From: Linnemannia hyalina
Lineage: Eukaryota > Mortierellomycota > Mortierellomycetes > Mortierellales > Mortierellaceae
Assembly (NCBI GenBank): GCA_019671135.1
Contig: JAHRHY010000005.1
Span: 2,342,001 to 2,406,000, forward strand
Length of the DNA: 64,000 nt
Direction: 5' to 3'
A program made the position numbers and the translations under genes. Numbering within the stretch: the stretch's first letter is position 1; each line of letters starts with the position of its first letter. The notes beneath the pieces are model-generated. The model was not told the origin of the DNA, did no database searches, and saw only the letters and a program-made list of their open reading frames with translations. This document shows positions 1 through 10,508 of this stretch, one piece after another.

Positions 1-484
1 CGGCGCGAACAATCGCGCGAGTTTGGCGACCTGACGTAGACCAGGCGAAAAAAAATGACCTTGCCCTTTGCTAAGATGGCATTGAGCTGAGCAACATAGA
101 GTTTAAGCGGGCCAGGATTGCCTCCAAGGATGTGACCATGCAGTGGCGGAAGAACATTCGCCTCGGCCACTGTCTTCAAGAGGCTCATCGAACAATAGGG
201 CTCGGCGACTCGGCCATTATCATGGCCGATATTGCGGGTATGTGAAACATAGCAAAAAACCCAGACGAGGAGTACCACGATCGGATGATCGTTTGAATGC
301 TGACTTTCTCATTTCCTTCTGTCCTTCCTCCCTCATATAGGGGTTCGTAGATGTCTTCTACCCTATCGTGCCACTCGAAGATATTTGGGTCGTAGGGTGC
401 GCTGCTGCGGACTTTGCCCACCTCCCAACAACCTAGAGAGCTCTTCTTGATTTTATGTGCGAAAACGACACCTCCATTGCTCAA
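1..484 (-). other. unassigned open stretch, possibly the edge of a gene
   Basis: On the minus strand two overlapping frames stay open. The first runs from about 484 to 185. The second runs from about 240 to the window edge and reads as ordinary protein, with segments such as LLKTVAEANVLPPLHGHILG. A change of frame near 240-190 would join them, but I see no convincing intron there. I recognise no family. It could be the 3' part of a gene cut by the window edge, or a decayed gene. Confidence 0.2.
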
Positions 485-1022
485 ATGTTATGATTCTTTG
501 TAAGTCGATCGAATACCACCAGTCTGAATGGTGGCAGATAAAAACCATGTATGGAGGCGATACTCATGGCTTTGTCTTTACTCTTTTGTTTTGTTAAGAT
601 ATACTGGCAGAGAAGTGCAAGAAGGCAAAGAGGGCGAGGTAGAGATACAACCTGCAGCTGGCCAAACAAGGGATATGTCAAGCAATAGGATCTGCTCGGT
701 CGATCACGCCGCCTCCCAAGATCAAGGCCCTTGCGAACACTGTCATTTTTACGCCGAACAAGAAGCGTACTTTAGCTATGTATTCTACATTTTAGCGACC
801 CAATCTCAAATGAAATGTTCTGATGTCCGAAAAGAGGATGATACTTGGAAAGGCTGGGGTTGCGAGAGGGTATGGTAAAAGGTCGCGTTCTTGTCTGAAT
901 CACAGGGGAGCGCCCATTTCTTGTATTTTTTTCACCTTTCTTTTCATTTGATGCTTCGTCACAGCATGACAGACAATCGTCTGGCCCTTTTTTTGTCTTG
1001 TTGATGGAGAGGCTACGTCCAA

Positions 1023-1336
1023 CGCGTTTTCTGCTATGACTCTCTCAAACGACACCATGGATGTAACGCCTGGGAGACCTTGGACTTGAACATGTGCAAC
1101 TACGGGTCTGAACATAGACGGCCCATCACCTGTCTGCACCCCTCCTCAAGGATACAGATGACCCCTCTGCACTCCCACGACAGCAACAACAGCGCCACAC
1201 TCTCCCCTCCCTCCGCGATCTGCATCTGCAAGGACAATGGACGATCGGCAACAAGATCTTGAAAGAATTCCTCTCAGGCATGACTCCCAACCTTGAGAAC
1301 CTGAACGCGAATCAATTGAAGGAGTGCGCGATTTGA
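1023..1336 (+). pseudogene. C-terminal relic of an F-box/LRR paralog
   Basis: Two plus-strand pieces in different frames match the C-terminal repeats of the intact neighbour at 1790-4195. The first (from 1023) reads RHHGCNAWETLDLNM, the counterpart of LRGCPSLRSLALDM. The second (from about 1151) reads LPSLRDLHLQGQWTIGNKIL and then a stop at 1334-1336, the counterpart of VPSLRSLSLRGRWIMNDAYM. The pieces are out of frame with each other, and a stop lies in the second frame just upstream. No F-box half was found upstream. This is a tail fragment of a decayed copy in the same orientation as the intact gene. Confidence 0.6.
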
Positions 1337-1789
1337 GGACTGGTGGATGTACTCAAGACGAGGGCAAGATGCAGACTGTTTTGACAGGGTTTTGGGTTAG
1401 GGAAATACGATGAGCAGGATGTGGCGTCAAAGTAGATGGTGAGAGATCCGGCGATGGTAAGGGTGAATGGTTTTTGATGTGCCTGATGTGTATTATTTCC
1501 CTCACGGCGAAAGCGAAAAAAACAGGAGTCATTGTACCTGACACGAGCAAGATTTTTGGTGGCGAGACACGCGCGCGTTGGTTCAAGAGCGCCTAGGTGA
1601 CCAATGCAAAATGTGGCGTCGAGCCGTTTGTTCGTCTGTGTTTGACTTTCCAAACTTCACCTCCACATCCATTCTACTCCGCATTCCTTTTTTTTCATTG
1701 TTCTTAATCACTCTCCCTCCAACTCTTTGTCGTTACCACCCTGCTTCCTTCTCCTTTCCATTGATTCATCATCACCATCCACCAACGTG
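1337..1789 (+). promoter_or_regulatory. upstream region of F-box paralog 1
   Basis: No supported gene. The last 150 bases are C/T-rich, as is usual for leaders in this window. I see no clear TATA box. Confidence 0.3.
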
Positions 1790-4195
1790 ATGGCTCCCCT
1801 CTCGCAATTACCACTCGAATGCCTTCACGTCATCATACACTTCATCCTCACAGACAACAACAAGCCCCTGGCAACACTCTCCCAACTCCTATGCGTCAAC
1901 AAGTACCTTGCCTCCGTCACTCTTCCCTTTATCTACTCGAACCCCTTCCCCCTCTCCTTTTCTTCCGAACACGGGAAGGACACTCGACTCCTTCGAAGAG
2001 ACAAGGGCTACCAACTCCTCACCCGCATGCTGTTCCTCCGTCCTCCCTTTACCACCGCCACCGACAGCAGCGTCTCCAAGCTCATCTCTGTTTGTTTATG
2101 CCCACAATTGATATACACAACCACCGAGGAGACCAAGGGCAATAGAATTGTGACGCCCCCAGTACCTTCTTTTCTCAACTACTTCGCACATATACAACAC
2201 CTCAATCTCGACGTGGGCGCCATGGACCCATTACAGCCCGTCTCGCTGGAGAATTGGAGGTCTGAGCAGATGTACTTTCTGAGCGCCGAATTCTCACAGC
2301 TCCGTCGCTCACACCATTTGGCGCGAACCTATTCCAACCTTCTATATCGCCAGAGGGAGCTCGTCAGCATGCCCCGGCAAGCTCTTCTCTACCGGGAGGT
2401 CACCTGGTTGTTCGCAAACCCTGTCCTCGAACAACTGCAGTCTTTGACGATTCCTCTGTCCGACATCAAACGCTACACCAATGTTGTATACATGATGAAG
2501 AGTCTGGAACACATTCGGTACTTGCTGGATGAAGCCTGGACGCACCCTGTCATCAGGAATAGTGACGGTGCTGAGGAGAAGGATGCGCGGATGGAGGAGG
2601 TGTTGTCTTTGGCGGTTCAGTTGGTAAAGGATCATGTGCGACTCTTCCCCAGGCGCCTCAGGACGGTATCCAGCTGCAACTGGGACAAGCAAACTGGACA
2701 TTCAAGACATATGATTCCCGAGGATGTTCAACTGGAAATCTTTCGGATGCTGGCCCCGGTCCAGAGGATGGAATCATTGACGGGAGACAACTGGATGCGA
2801 GTCGCTGCACACCCATTGGCGACCGATCTGCGATTCGTTGAGACATTACTTAACAACACACCGGCAGAGCAATGGTTCGGTCCCAGCTACGATTATCGTC
2901 AACTGCTGCAAAGATGTCGAGCCCTGAAGAACTTGGATATACCACCGTTGGGACAAGGCAGTTTCGCTTGGGCAGTTCAGGAAAAGAGAGACCACGAGGG
3001 CAGGATCATCACCAAAAAGGGACAGGGAGTGGCAGCATGGGAAGAGGATCTTCTACCTCATGGTCTGGTGCCTCTCGAGAACTTTACTATTAAGGAACAA
3101 CTCAAATCTCTCACGGACGAAGTCGACGATGTTGCCTTTGCCTTCAGTCAAACACTGGCCACTATCACAGTCACATCTTCAGGAACCAACACGGAGCTAC
3201 GCTGGATCCAATTGGGACGAGGATGGGTGGATCTTCCCATGTTGACTCGACTAGAGATCCAGGCTAACTCTGCACGTCTGGACCTCCACCCAGAGCTTCT
3301 GTCACACTGTCCGAATGTGACATATGTGAAACTTTCCGACAGGACATACGGGTATCAGTGCCAGGATATCGTGCCCTGTCAGGCAGCGCACCTCGCCCAT
3401 GTGGAGATCTTGGCCCTGACAGGGTGGAGCGCCCTCACTTTCCACCAGGCAACCCTTCATTCGGCAAAAAGGCTGACCATGTTGGATGTGACGCTAGAAT
3501 TGGACAGCGAGGATGGGTGTTTTATTCCACCCCCGGGCGAACTGAGATGGTCCTATGGAATCGAAGACGACAGTCGAGTGGGCACAGAGTTCCAAGAACC
3601 CCCCGCGATCTTGCGACCTCGATGGACGTGGGATTGGTACCTCCCCTGCCTGACGGATCTGTACCTGACTTCTGAGTTTGCTTACTGTATCCAGTTCCAG
3701 TTCCTCCGAGGTTGTCCGTCGTTGCGGTCCTTGGCGTTGGACATGCACTCGGTTGACAATGACTGTCTGATCATGATCCCTGAGGACTTGGTCGCGCCCT
3801 CTATCTGGGGGGACCCTACTTCTCCCCCGGCAAGGATCATTGTCCCTTCACTTCGATCCTTGTCTCTGCGGGGTCGGTGGATTATGAACGATGCGTACAT
3901 GCTGGACTTTATGACGGGGATGTTTCCGAATGTCGAGGATTGGGTCCTGGATGGATGGGAGGATATTACGCTTCGAGGGTTGATTGCTGTGCTGAGGACC
4001 CAACAGCCTACCAACCATTACAAGACCGTGTTCACTAGTCTTGCGCTGCCTTCAATGCAGGAAGAAGAGGAGTTTGGTGTGTTTAAAAAAACGAGAGTTA
4101 CGGGCCATGAGGTGCTTCTCCCGGTGACATTGTACTTTTATGACATACCTTATGGCGAGATCCACACTGTTTATCGTCTCACGTCTGGAGTGTGA
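1790..4195 (+). CDS. F-box/leucine-rich-repeat-like protein (paralog 1)
   Basis: Single exon, 801 aa. An ATG 63 nt further upstream is in frame, but the one at 1790 starts directly on the F-box (MAPLSQLPLECLHVIIHFIL) and aligns with the starts of both intact paralogs. Residues 1-50 form the F-box-like helix bundle that in this family would bind Skp1. The rest is leucine-rich with family signatures: GWSALTFHQATLHS, RPRWTWDWYLPCLTDL, FLRGCPSLRSLALDMHS, and VPSLRSLSLRGRW before the C-terminus. The expected role is substrate recognition in an SCF ubiquitin ligase; this is inferred from the fold and no substrate is known. Its 3' end faces the paralog at 4874-7591. AATAAA occurs just after the stop, and a C/T-rich leader lies at about 1640-1780. 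Confidence 0.85.
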   Translation: MAPLSQLPLECLHVIIHFILTDNNKPLATLSQLLCVNKYLASVTLPFIYSNPFPLSFSSEHGKDTRLLRRDKGYQLLTRMLFLRPPFTTATDSSVSKLISVCLCPQLIYTTTEETKGNRIVTPPVPSFLNYFAHIQHLNLDVGAMDPLQPVSLENWRSEQMYFLSAEFSQLRRSHHLARTYSNLLYRQRELVSMPRQALLYREVTWLFANPVLEQLQSLTIPLSDIKRYTNVVYMMKSLEHIRYLLDEAWTHPVIRNSDGAEEKDARMEEVLSLAVQLVKDHVRLFPRRLRTVSSCNWDKQTGHSRHMIPEDVQLEIFRMLAPVQRMESLTGDNWMRVAAHPLATDLRFVETLLNNTPAEQWFGPSYDYRQLLQRCRALKNLDIPPLGQGSFAWAVQEKRDHEGRIITKKGQGVAAWEEDLLPHGLVPLENFTIKEQLKSLTDEVDDVAFAFSQTLATITVTSSGTNTELRWIQLGRGWVDLPMLTRLEIQANSARLDLHPELLSHCPNVTYVKLSDRTYGYQCQDIVPCQAAHLAHVEILALTGWSALTFHQATLHSAKRLTMLDVTLELDSEDGCFIPPPGELRWSYGIEDDSRVGTEFQEPPAILRPRWTWDWYLPCLTDLYLTSEFAYCIQFQFLRGCPSLRSLALDMHSVDNDCLIMIPEDLVAPSIWGDPTSPPARIIVPSLRSLSLRGRWIMNDAYMLDFMTGMFPNVEDWVLDGWEDITLRGLIAVLRTQQPTNHYKTVFTSLALPSMQEEEEFGVFKKTRVTGHEVLLPVTLYFYDIPYGEIHTVYRLTSGV

Positions 4196-4873
4196 GCAAA
4201 ATAATAAATACAAGGTTTGCTTCTCCGTCTTGGTCATTCTGTTAGTGGCGTTATTTTGAGTCGTTAAAGAAACATGTAGGGGCGGAGAGAAAAAGAGAAC
4301 AAAGGGCGATTGACGACGTTCTGAGCAGCTATTTTCCTTAGTTGTTTGCCTCTACAACATCCATCACTTTTTCTTACTTATTGACTTTGAGTACACCAAA
4401 ACATAAAAAGGCAGTGATCAAAACTAAAGAAAAAGTACAAGAAAAAGTACAAGAAAAAGTACAAGAAAAAGGAAGTGAGAAAGGGTAGATGCATGCGCGG
4501 GAGAGTAAAATGAAAAAGAAAGAAGAAAAAAAAGAGAAAAGAAAAAAGAGGCCCGCAAAAGGCGCAATCAATCTTGAGCCATACACCAACAAACAACAGA
4601 TAACAAACAATGGGAGTTTTCTTGCCGAGGGGACAGAGTTTAGGGCTTAGGGCTCAGCCCAATAGCCTGTCAATTGGTATGGTCAGAGCTCAAGGGAAGT
4701 CACAGACCGGGATTGCTAGCTTTTTTTTTGCTGTGTGTGTGGGGGGGGTAAGCAAGTAAGCATGGGCCAAGTCACTCCTTCGATCCCAATCCACTTCTGA
4801 CAATTCGTAGCATTCACAAATAACAAATACAAGTAAAAGAAGGAAAGCTACCACCAGCCGACCAATCCTCCGT
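4196..4873. other. convergent intergenic spacer
   Basis: Space between two tail-to-tail F-box paralogs. It holds AATAAA-like signals near 4205 for the plus gene, A-rich DNA, a 12-bp tandem repeat and a T/G run near 4720-4750. No gene seen. Confidence 0.5.
4429..4472 (+). repeat. 12-bp tandem repeat (GAAAAAGTACAA)
   Basis: Three perfect consecutive copies of GAAAAAGTACAA begin at 4429, 4441 and 4453, followed by a partial fourth. It lies in the 3' spacer between two F-box genes. Confidence 0.9.
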
Positions 4874-7591
4874 TTATTTCTGCTTGTTCTTGCCTCTCTT
4901 CTTCCGAACAGCCTTTTCCTTCCTCAGAACATACTCCTGGCCCGAACAAATAAGCCTATTCGCCAATAGCTTGGGTCCTTTCGTGTACTCTGGCTTCCCA
5001 TGCCTCTTTTTCTTCGTCAAGTACGACAAAGGGAAGATTCTCAGCCTCTCCAGCTCTTCCTTCGGCAACGCCTCCCGACTCGGCCAAACCGCCAACCGCC
5101 TCGTATCCGTCGTCAATAGTCTCACATGACTCAGACTCGTCCGGAGGAGCTTCACAAACGTTGCCACTGTGAATTTGTTGCCATTGTCGGGACCGTCATC
5201 ATCGCCAGAAGTAGCCCAACATCCTCGGACAGTCAGACGGTCGAGGTTCGGGAACATCTCGACCAGGAATTGGTGCAGCACACTGGAATCCGTGCATGAC
5301 CAACGACCTTCCATGTGCAGACTGCGAAGCTTGGGTACCACAATCCGTCCTCTTTCCTCTGCACAAGATCCGTCCGCACCGCTTGCTCCGCCAGGGATGA
5401 AAAAAAGGTCGTCCTCGGAGATGATGCGATAGTGTGACGTGTTGTCGCTGGTGGGGATGTGCAAGTACAGCATTTCTAGTGCGGGACATCCACGGAGCAT
5501 CTTGAACTCGAACCGGTAGGCAAACTCGGACCCCAACGACAAATATGTCAGGCAAGGCAGGTACCAGTCCCAAGTCCAGTGAGGTCGAATGATCGAAGGA
5601 GCAAGACGGGCAGACCGAGTTCCATAGGCGTCACCATCGCCATTGTCTTCAGTACACTCGAGACCGTAGGATCTATACAGCTCGTCGACGGGTGGAATAA
5701 AGCAACACTCCGAGTATCGATTATTGGCCAAACACAACATCTTGAGCGCCTTGGTCGACTCAAGCGTAGCGGGATGAAATGTCAAAGCGCTCCAGCCTGT
5801 CAGACGCAAAGTCCCGAGTCGATAAAGGTCCGCTGCATAACATGGGACAATGTCTTCGCAAGAGTACGTTAAGGTATCATTGTCGAGGAGAATAAGGGTA
5901 TGGAGCGAAGGGAATCGGGAAAAAAAGTGTTGGTCCAGTACCAGACGGTGATGGGCGGTATGAACCTCAAGATGGCCCAGGAAGGGTAAGTCGACCCAGT
6001 TGTGACCGAAATGAATCGTCCGGAGAGTGGGTGGTGCTTGGAGAGACGAGATCAGGAGTGACTCCAACGACTGACTGAAAGCGTAAATGAGAGCATCGAG
6101 ATCCGGCGATGGCATGCTGCATTTCTCGAGGTGGACCTTCGCGAGTGGCACCAGACCGTGGGTGAAATAGTCAGGATGGAACGCCTCGTCGTCATGTTCG
6201 CCGCCGGGATCGCTGTCATGGTTGTCGTTGCCACAGTGCACTCGACTACCAATGGCGCCTTGCTCAAGTCGCTGCAGGCCCTTCTTCTCTTCAACAGCCC
6301 AATCAAAGCAACCCTTATAAAGGTTCGCCATAACAAGGCTCTCCAACGCCCGGCACCATCGCAGGAGTCTTTGAGGTGTACAAGTTTGGCATCTTGCGGG
6401 CTGCCAGGGGTCATCAGGAAGCCAAGGAAGCCAATCAATCGACCTCACAAGAGTCATATCCGTCCTGTGAAGATGGAGAGCGATCCATGGCCACTTGTCT
6501 GGCGAAATGACCCTTATCCTGCTGGGGGGAGGCAAGGCGCGAAGAATATCCATGTCGACGTGGCTGAGACTGGGCGGTTTAAATATCCCGCTGTGCTGGT
6601 CGTCGCCGTGATAACCCGGTAAGGAGCAGGTCACCCCCTCTAGATGATGACCTGGGAAGAGCAGTACGTAATCCTTGAGAAACCGCGCAAGGGCATCGTT
6701 CGCCTCCTTCGTTGTAGAACTTTGATTGAAGCTTACGTCCCCATACCCGCAGAATTGACAGCCAACCTGCAAATCCTTGACAATATGGATCCATTTCAAG
6801 TTTCTCAGCCGATGGAGAACATTGTGGTACCGCTGGACGTCCGACAGTGGGAGGGTCAAGGACTCGAGCTGGTCGAGGATGGGTACAGAGAGAGACCAAA
6901 TCAGTTCTCGGTAGACGACAATTGGATACAAATACAGGAGCATCATATCGGGATCGCTGTGACGACCGCAGTCTGGAGTGGCGCGGAAAGGAGGACAGGA
7001 GGCTAAGTAGTCAGGTGAATGGATGTACTTCATCGTCTCTTTAGAAAAGTTGGGTTGTTGGAAGTAGTTGAAGAGGAGGAGGCGATCCTGGCGGTCCCAT
7101 GTCCGGTAGTTGTTTCGGGGTGGCGTCAAGTTGCGAACGTAGGCGAGGTAGTCGAATCGAATGGAGTTGTTGTTGTTACTGTGCTGCTGCATTATGGGGT
7201 TGCTGCGCTGCAGCCTACGAATTTTCCTTTTAGACGTGGGGTTGGTGATGTCGATGTCCAGTTCTGAAGCGACGGCTGGGTGGATGAAGGCAAGAGAAGG
7301 ATTGCTGCGACTGTTGGTGAGGAGGGTGCGGAGGAGATTCCGTTCCCGGAGCGATCTTGGTCTGCCTTCTCCGGATTGAGGGGTCATGTAAAGCAATTGG
7401 AATGGGTCTCGGTACAAGTGTGGGATAGCGACAAGGGCCATGTGTCGGTTGACGAGGCAGAGGGAGAGGAGGGCGCGAATGGAGTTGGTTTTATGGCCTT
7501 GGTCGCAGTCGTAGTCGTAGTCGTAGGAGGGTAAAATAAAGTCGAGGATTAGCTGGAGACATTCCACTGGTAGACGAGACAGGTTGTCCAT
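4874..7591 (-). CDS. F-box/leucine-rich-repeat-like protein (paralog 2)
   Basis: Single exon, 905 aa, starting MDNLSRLPVECLQLILDFIL, an F-box-like N-terminus that lines up with paralogs 1 and 3. The conserved C-terminal blocks are all present: GWSALTFHPATLESTKAL, RPHWTWDWYLPCLTYLSLGS, MLRGCPALEMLYLHI, and VPKLRSLHMEGRW followed by MFPNLDRLTV. It is about 100 aa longer than paralog 1, through acidic, His/Asp-rich insertions (for instance after the EEKKGLQRLEQGA segment) and a Lys/Arg-rich tail ending KKRGKNKQK that could act in nuclear localisation. Inferred role: SCF ubiquitin-ligase adaptor. It lies tail to tail with paralog 1, and the decayed copy at 8107-9397 follows upstream on the same strand. 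Confidence 0.85.
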   Translation of the reverse strand: MDNLSRLPVECLQLILDFILPSYDYDYDCDQGHKTNSIRALLSLCLVNRHMALVAIPHLYRDPFQLLYMTPQSGEGRPRSLRERNLLRTLLTNSRSNPSLAFIHPAVASELDIDITNPTSKRKIRRLQRSNPIMQQHSNNNNSIRFDYLAYVRNLTPPRNNYRTWDRQDRLLLFNYFQQPNFSKETMKYIHSPDYLASCPPFRATPDCGRHSDPDMMLLYLYPIVVYRELIWSLSVPILDQLESLTLPLSDVQRYHNVLHRLRNLKWIHIVKDLQVGCQFCGYGDVSFNQSSTTKEANDALARFLKDYVLLFPGHHLEGVTCSLPGYHGDDQHSGIFKPPSLSHVDMDILRALPPPSRIRVISPDKWPWIALHLHRTDMTLVRSIDWLPWLPDDPWQPARCQTCTPQRLLRWCRALESLVMANLYKGCFDWAVEEKKGLQRLEQGAIGSRVHCGNDNHDSDPGGEHDDEAFHPDYFTHGLVPLAKVHLEKCSMPSPDLDALIYAFSQSLESLLISSLQAPPTLRTIHFGHNWVDLPFLGHLEVHTAHHRLVLDQHFFSRFPSLHTLILLDNDTLTYSCEDIVPCYAADLYRLGTLRLTGWSALTFHPATLESTKALKMLCLANNRYSECCFIPPVDELYRSYGLECTEDNGDGDAYGTRSARLAPSIIRPHWTWDWYLPCLTYLSLGSEFAYRFEFKMLRGCPALEMLYLHIPTSDNTSHYRIISEDDLFFIPGGASGADGSCAEERGRIVVPKLRSLHMEGRWSCTDSSVLHQFLVEMFPNLDRLTVRGCWATSGDDDGPDNGNKFTVATFVKLLRTSLSHVRLLTTDTRRLAVWPSREALPKEELERLRIFPLSYLTKKKRHGKPEYTKGPKLLANRLICSGQEYVLRKEKAVRKKRGKNKQK

Positions 7592-8106
7592 TTTATATGG
7601 CAGGGAGGGAAGGTGAGTGTGTTTTGTTGGTGAAAAGAGGGAGTGGAATGCAGATGAAAGAGAGGAAGAGGAGGAGGAGGAAGAATGAAAAAAAGAGCAA
7701 CGGGTCGCTCACTCACTCTCTTTTATATAGCTTTGTTTGTTGTGAGTCAGGCTTTAGCATCGAGCATTGGAACTATGTCCCCTTGCATTTCAGTTGAACG
7801 TTTCGTGAATCAAATCGGGCTCAGCACTCGTACTTTTCGATCTTTCCCTCCAATGAGACAAGGTTTCAACTGTTCTCCCCTCTCCCTCTCTCTCTCTTCT
7901 TTCTTTTTCTTTCTTACACAAGTCAGGGTACGCTGAACTGCGAAGGATACAATGGTGGAATTACACAGCCGAAAAGAAAAAAAAAATATTCTGAGAACGG
8001 GAGGGAAGGAAGCGTATTTGTAATCAAAGCTAGGAGACTCATTCATGCAAAAGAGATAAGCAAAAAAAAAAGAATCATTGGGGGTGTAGTTCGCGCCCCC
8101 GCACAC
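7592..8106 (-). promoter_or_regulatory. upstream region of F-box paralog 2
   Basis: Purine-rich on the plus strand, so C/T-rich when read with the minus-strand gene. Simple CTCT runs lie at about 7875-7915. No gene seen. Confidence 0.3.
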
Positions 8107-9397
8107 TCATACCAAAAAATGAACCCACCACGTTCGCGCTTTTATTCTGCGGCATGTTAGTCGTACTCGGCGTATTGGCAAGGATGTGGGAAGCAACGTA
8201 GTCGTGGTGAAAGGACTCACTCCCACTCCTTCTCCTGCCCCTGCTCCTGCTACTCTTGCTGCTGCTGTTGCTGTCATAGTCGCCCTCGACATACCTCGAA
8301 TGGCCTCAACTAACAAGCCAGCAGTAACACCCTCCCATGCCCTCGCAGTCGGTTTCTCGAGTTTCGGAAACATCTTCCCACGGACGAATCACAAAAGGAG
8401 GCGATGGTATATCATCACCATCACGTCCTTCATCCTTCATCCTTCAACTTATCCTTATCCTTAACCTTGTTCGCCGCACTCACAAAACCATACAATCGCC
8501 TCTGCTCGTTGACGGGTGGGATAAAGTAACACTTGGAGTGCCTCAGGAGAAGCGTCGGGACCTTGAGACAACTGGTAGTCTTGAATGTGTCTGGATGGAA
8601 TCCCAAGGCGCTCAAGCCCCTCAATTACAGTTCATGGACTCGAAGCAGGTCCGGTAACAACCTCCCCTTGCAGGTGTACTCACGAGTGCTGTCAAAGATC
8701 CCGGCCCTGGCCGGTTTTGGACAATGTGCAAGTAGCAATGGATCCAAGGCCAGTCGGCGCCCCTGTGCCAGGATTTCCAGGTCAGTCAAGCAGGGGAGAC
8801 CGGCAGTACAACCTTGTCCGAAAAGAATCGTTTCGATCGGGGCTCGGAAAGGTGGGAATCTGGTAAACAGAGACTCCAAAGTGTCGCAGAATGCAGTAGC
8901 GATAGCATCAATATCGGGTAACGCGTCGATGTCGCTGTCGTTGAGGCTAAATCTCGCGAGCAGCACCTACGGGCGGGTTAAAAAATCGGCTTGGAGAAGC
9001 GTCAGAGGTAGGGTCACCGGCGTAGACCATGAGCTCATGAACTCGAACGCGTGATGTTGTTTACTATCTCAGCAGAGTAAGCTTGCTAGCCCTTGTAGGG
9101 ATGTCCGTAGGTGCTGTATCTCGAGAATAGGCCATTGTTGATATTGACGTTGCGGATGTGGCGGAGATGGCTGATTGTGAGCTGATCGGGTCTGGGGGTG
9201 ACTGTTTTGGTGGTAGTTGTGCTTGTATCGGTGGTGCTGGAGGTGTCGTCGAGTTCCAGTTCAAAGACTAAGGCTGGATGCAAATTGCTGATTGAGATGG
9301 AGTCGCTGTTAATGAGCAATGAACGGACACGGTATCGAGACTGGGGTACACTGTAAGGGTGGCGTATGTTACGGCGCATCCTAAGCAACTCCTCCAT
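8107..9397 (-). pseudogene. decayed F-box/LRR paralog
   Basis: Fragments of the same family as 1790-4195 appear in order on the minus strand. An N-terminal part (9397-9086) contains LINSDSISISNLHPALVFEL, like the region of paralog 2 that reads SNPSLAFIHPAVASELDI. A middle part (8966-8628) has DAIATAFCDTLESL and GLPCLTDLEILAQGRRLALD. Then come LRGLSALGFHPDTFKTT (below 8624) and a tail MFPKLEKPTARAWEGVTAGL (from 8373). Between VHEL and LRGLSALG a TAA at 8625-8627 is in the same frame, so it is a true nonsense codon. About 120 residues carrying the WTWDWYLP and GCP blocks are missing between about 8440 and 8373, and the F-box itself is gone. It cannot encode a full protein. Confidence 0.75.
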
Positions 9398-10508
9398 GAA
9401 AAAGGGGATGACGAATGTGTGATAGAAATAGTGTCATTCATCAGAAGAGGTCCCTCTCTCTCGTTTGTCGACAAATCTCAGCAAGTTACCTGGTAAAGAA
9501 CGAGTAGAAGCGCGATCATCCATTTGTAAAGGGACCAGAGAAGGTCACCCCCTATGTTTCTCGATCATTCATTCGTTCGTTCCTTCACTTTTTGAGCGTT
9601 AGAAAACATAAACAAGCAAGTGTTCAAGGGAAGGAAGGCTATTTTTGATTATTTTTTTCTCACAAATCGTGGTCGAGCATGAAATAGGGTTTGGACCACA
9701 CCAAACCAGACTACGTCAAGCCCTAACCCCAAAAGAGGAGGCGAAGTACTGAGACCAAGCAACCAGATAGAGGAAAGGGAGCGGACAACGAATAGAAGAA
9801 GATGCAGAAGAGAAGGAAGGGAAGGGTAGGAAGGATTCATGAACTTGTGAACTTGAGAGCACTTGGTTGGGGACAGGTGTTTGCACTAGTAAGCGTGCGT
9901 ATTTGTTGTTGATCTTGTCGTTTCCTGGGCTTCCATTGTCAAGGCAATTGTCCCGAGAAAGCAAGGTGGTGTGCCGATCGTCATACACTAGTAGGGGATA
10001 ACGAGAAGAGAAAGAGAAAGAACATCGTCATGTTATGGATGCAACAAGTAGCAAAGAGGGGGCAAGGAAAACGTGTCAAGACCACAGTCACCAAGTTCAA
10101 AAAAGGGACGGATGCAGGCGACCCTTGTTTCTCATTTTCACTTTCTCAATCGCCCCTTTGTTTGCTGTCATTTCCTTGCCTACAGTAGTGTTCTTATTGC
10201 CAACCCTACACCCTGGTCGCTCCCTTCACTCTTGATTATTTCCCTCTTTGTTCTCTCTTCTTTCTCTCACCTTCCTCGCCTGCCAACCCTTGTACATTCT
10301 CATTCCTCCCTCCCACGCTCGCACCTCACACTCTCCTCTCCACTCCTACGCCCCTTCCATTCTCTCTCTCTCACACACACACTTACCCTTGCATTCGTAT
10401 CTCGATACCCCTCTTCCTCTCCTCTCATTCCTCCTTCCTCTCACTCGTCCCTAATCCACAACACAGGCACATTCACACTCCCCCTCCTCCTACACACTTA
10501 TTGACAAC
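9398..10508. other. intergenic spacer and C/T-rich leader of the exchanger gene
   Basis: No gene recognised. From about 10120 to 10500 the plus strand becomes strongly C/T-rich, with CTCT and CACACA runs, directly before the exchanger start at 10509. This fits a 5' leader or core promoter. Confidence 0.4.
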
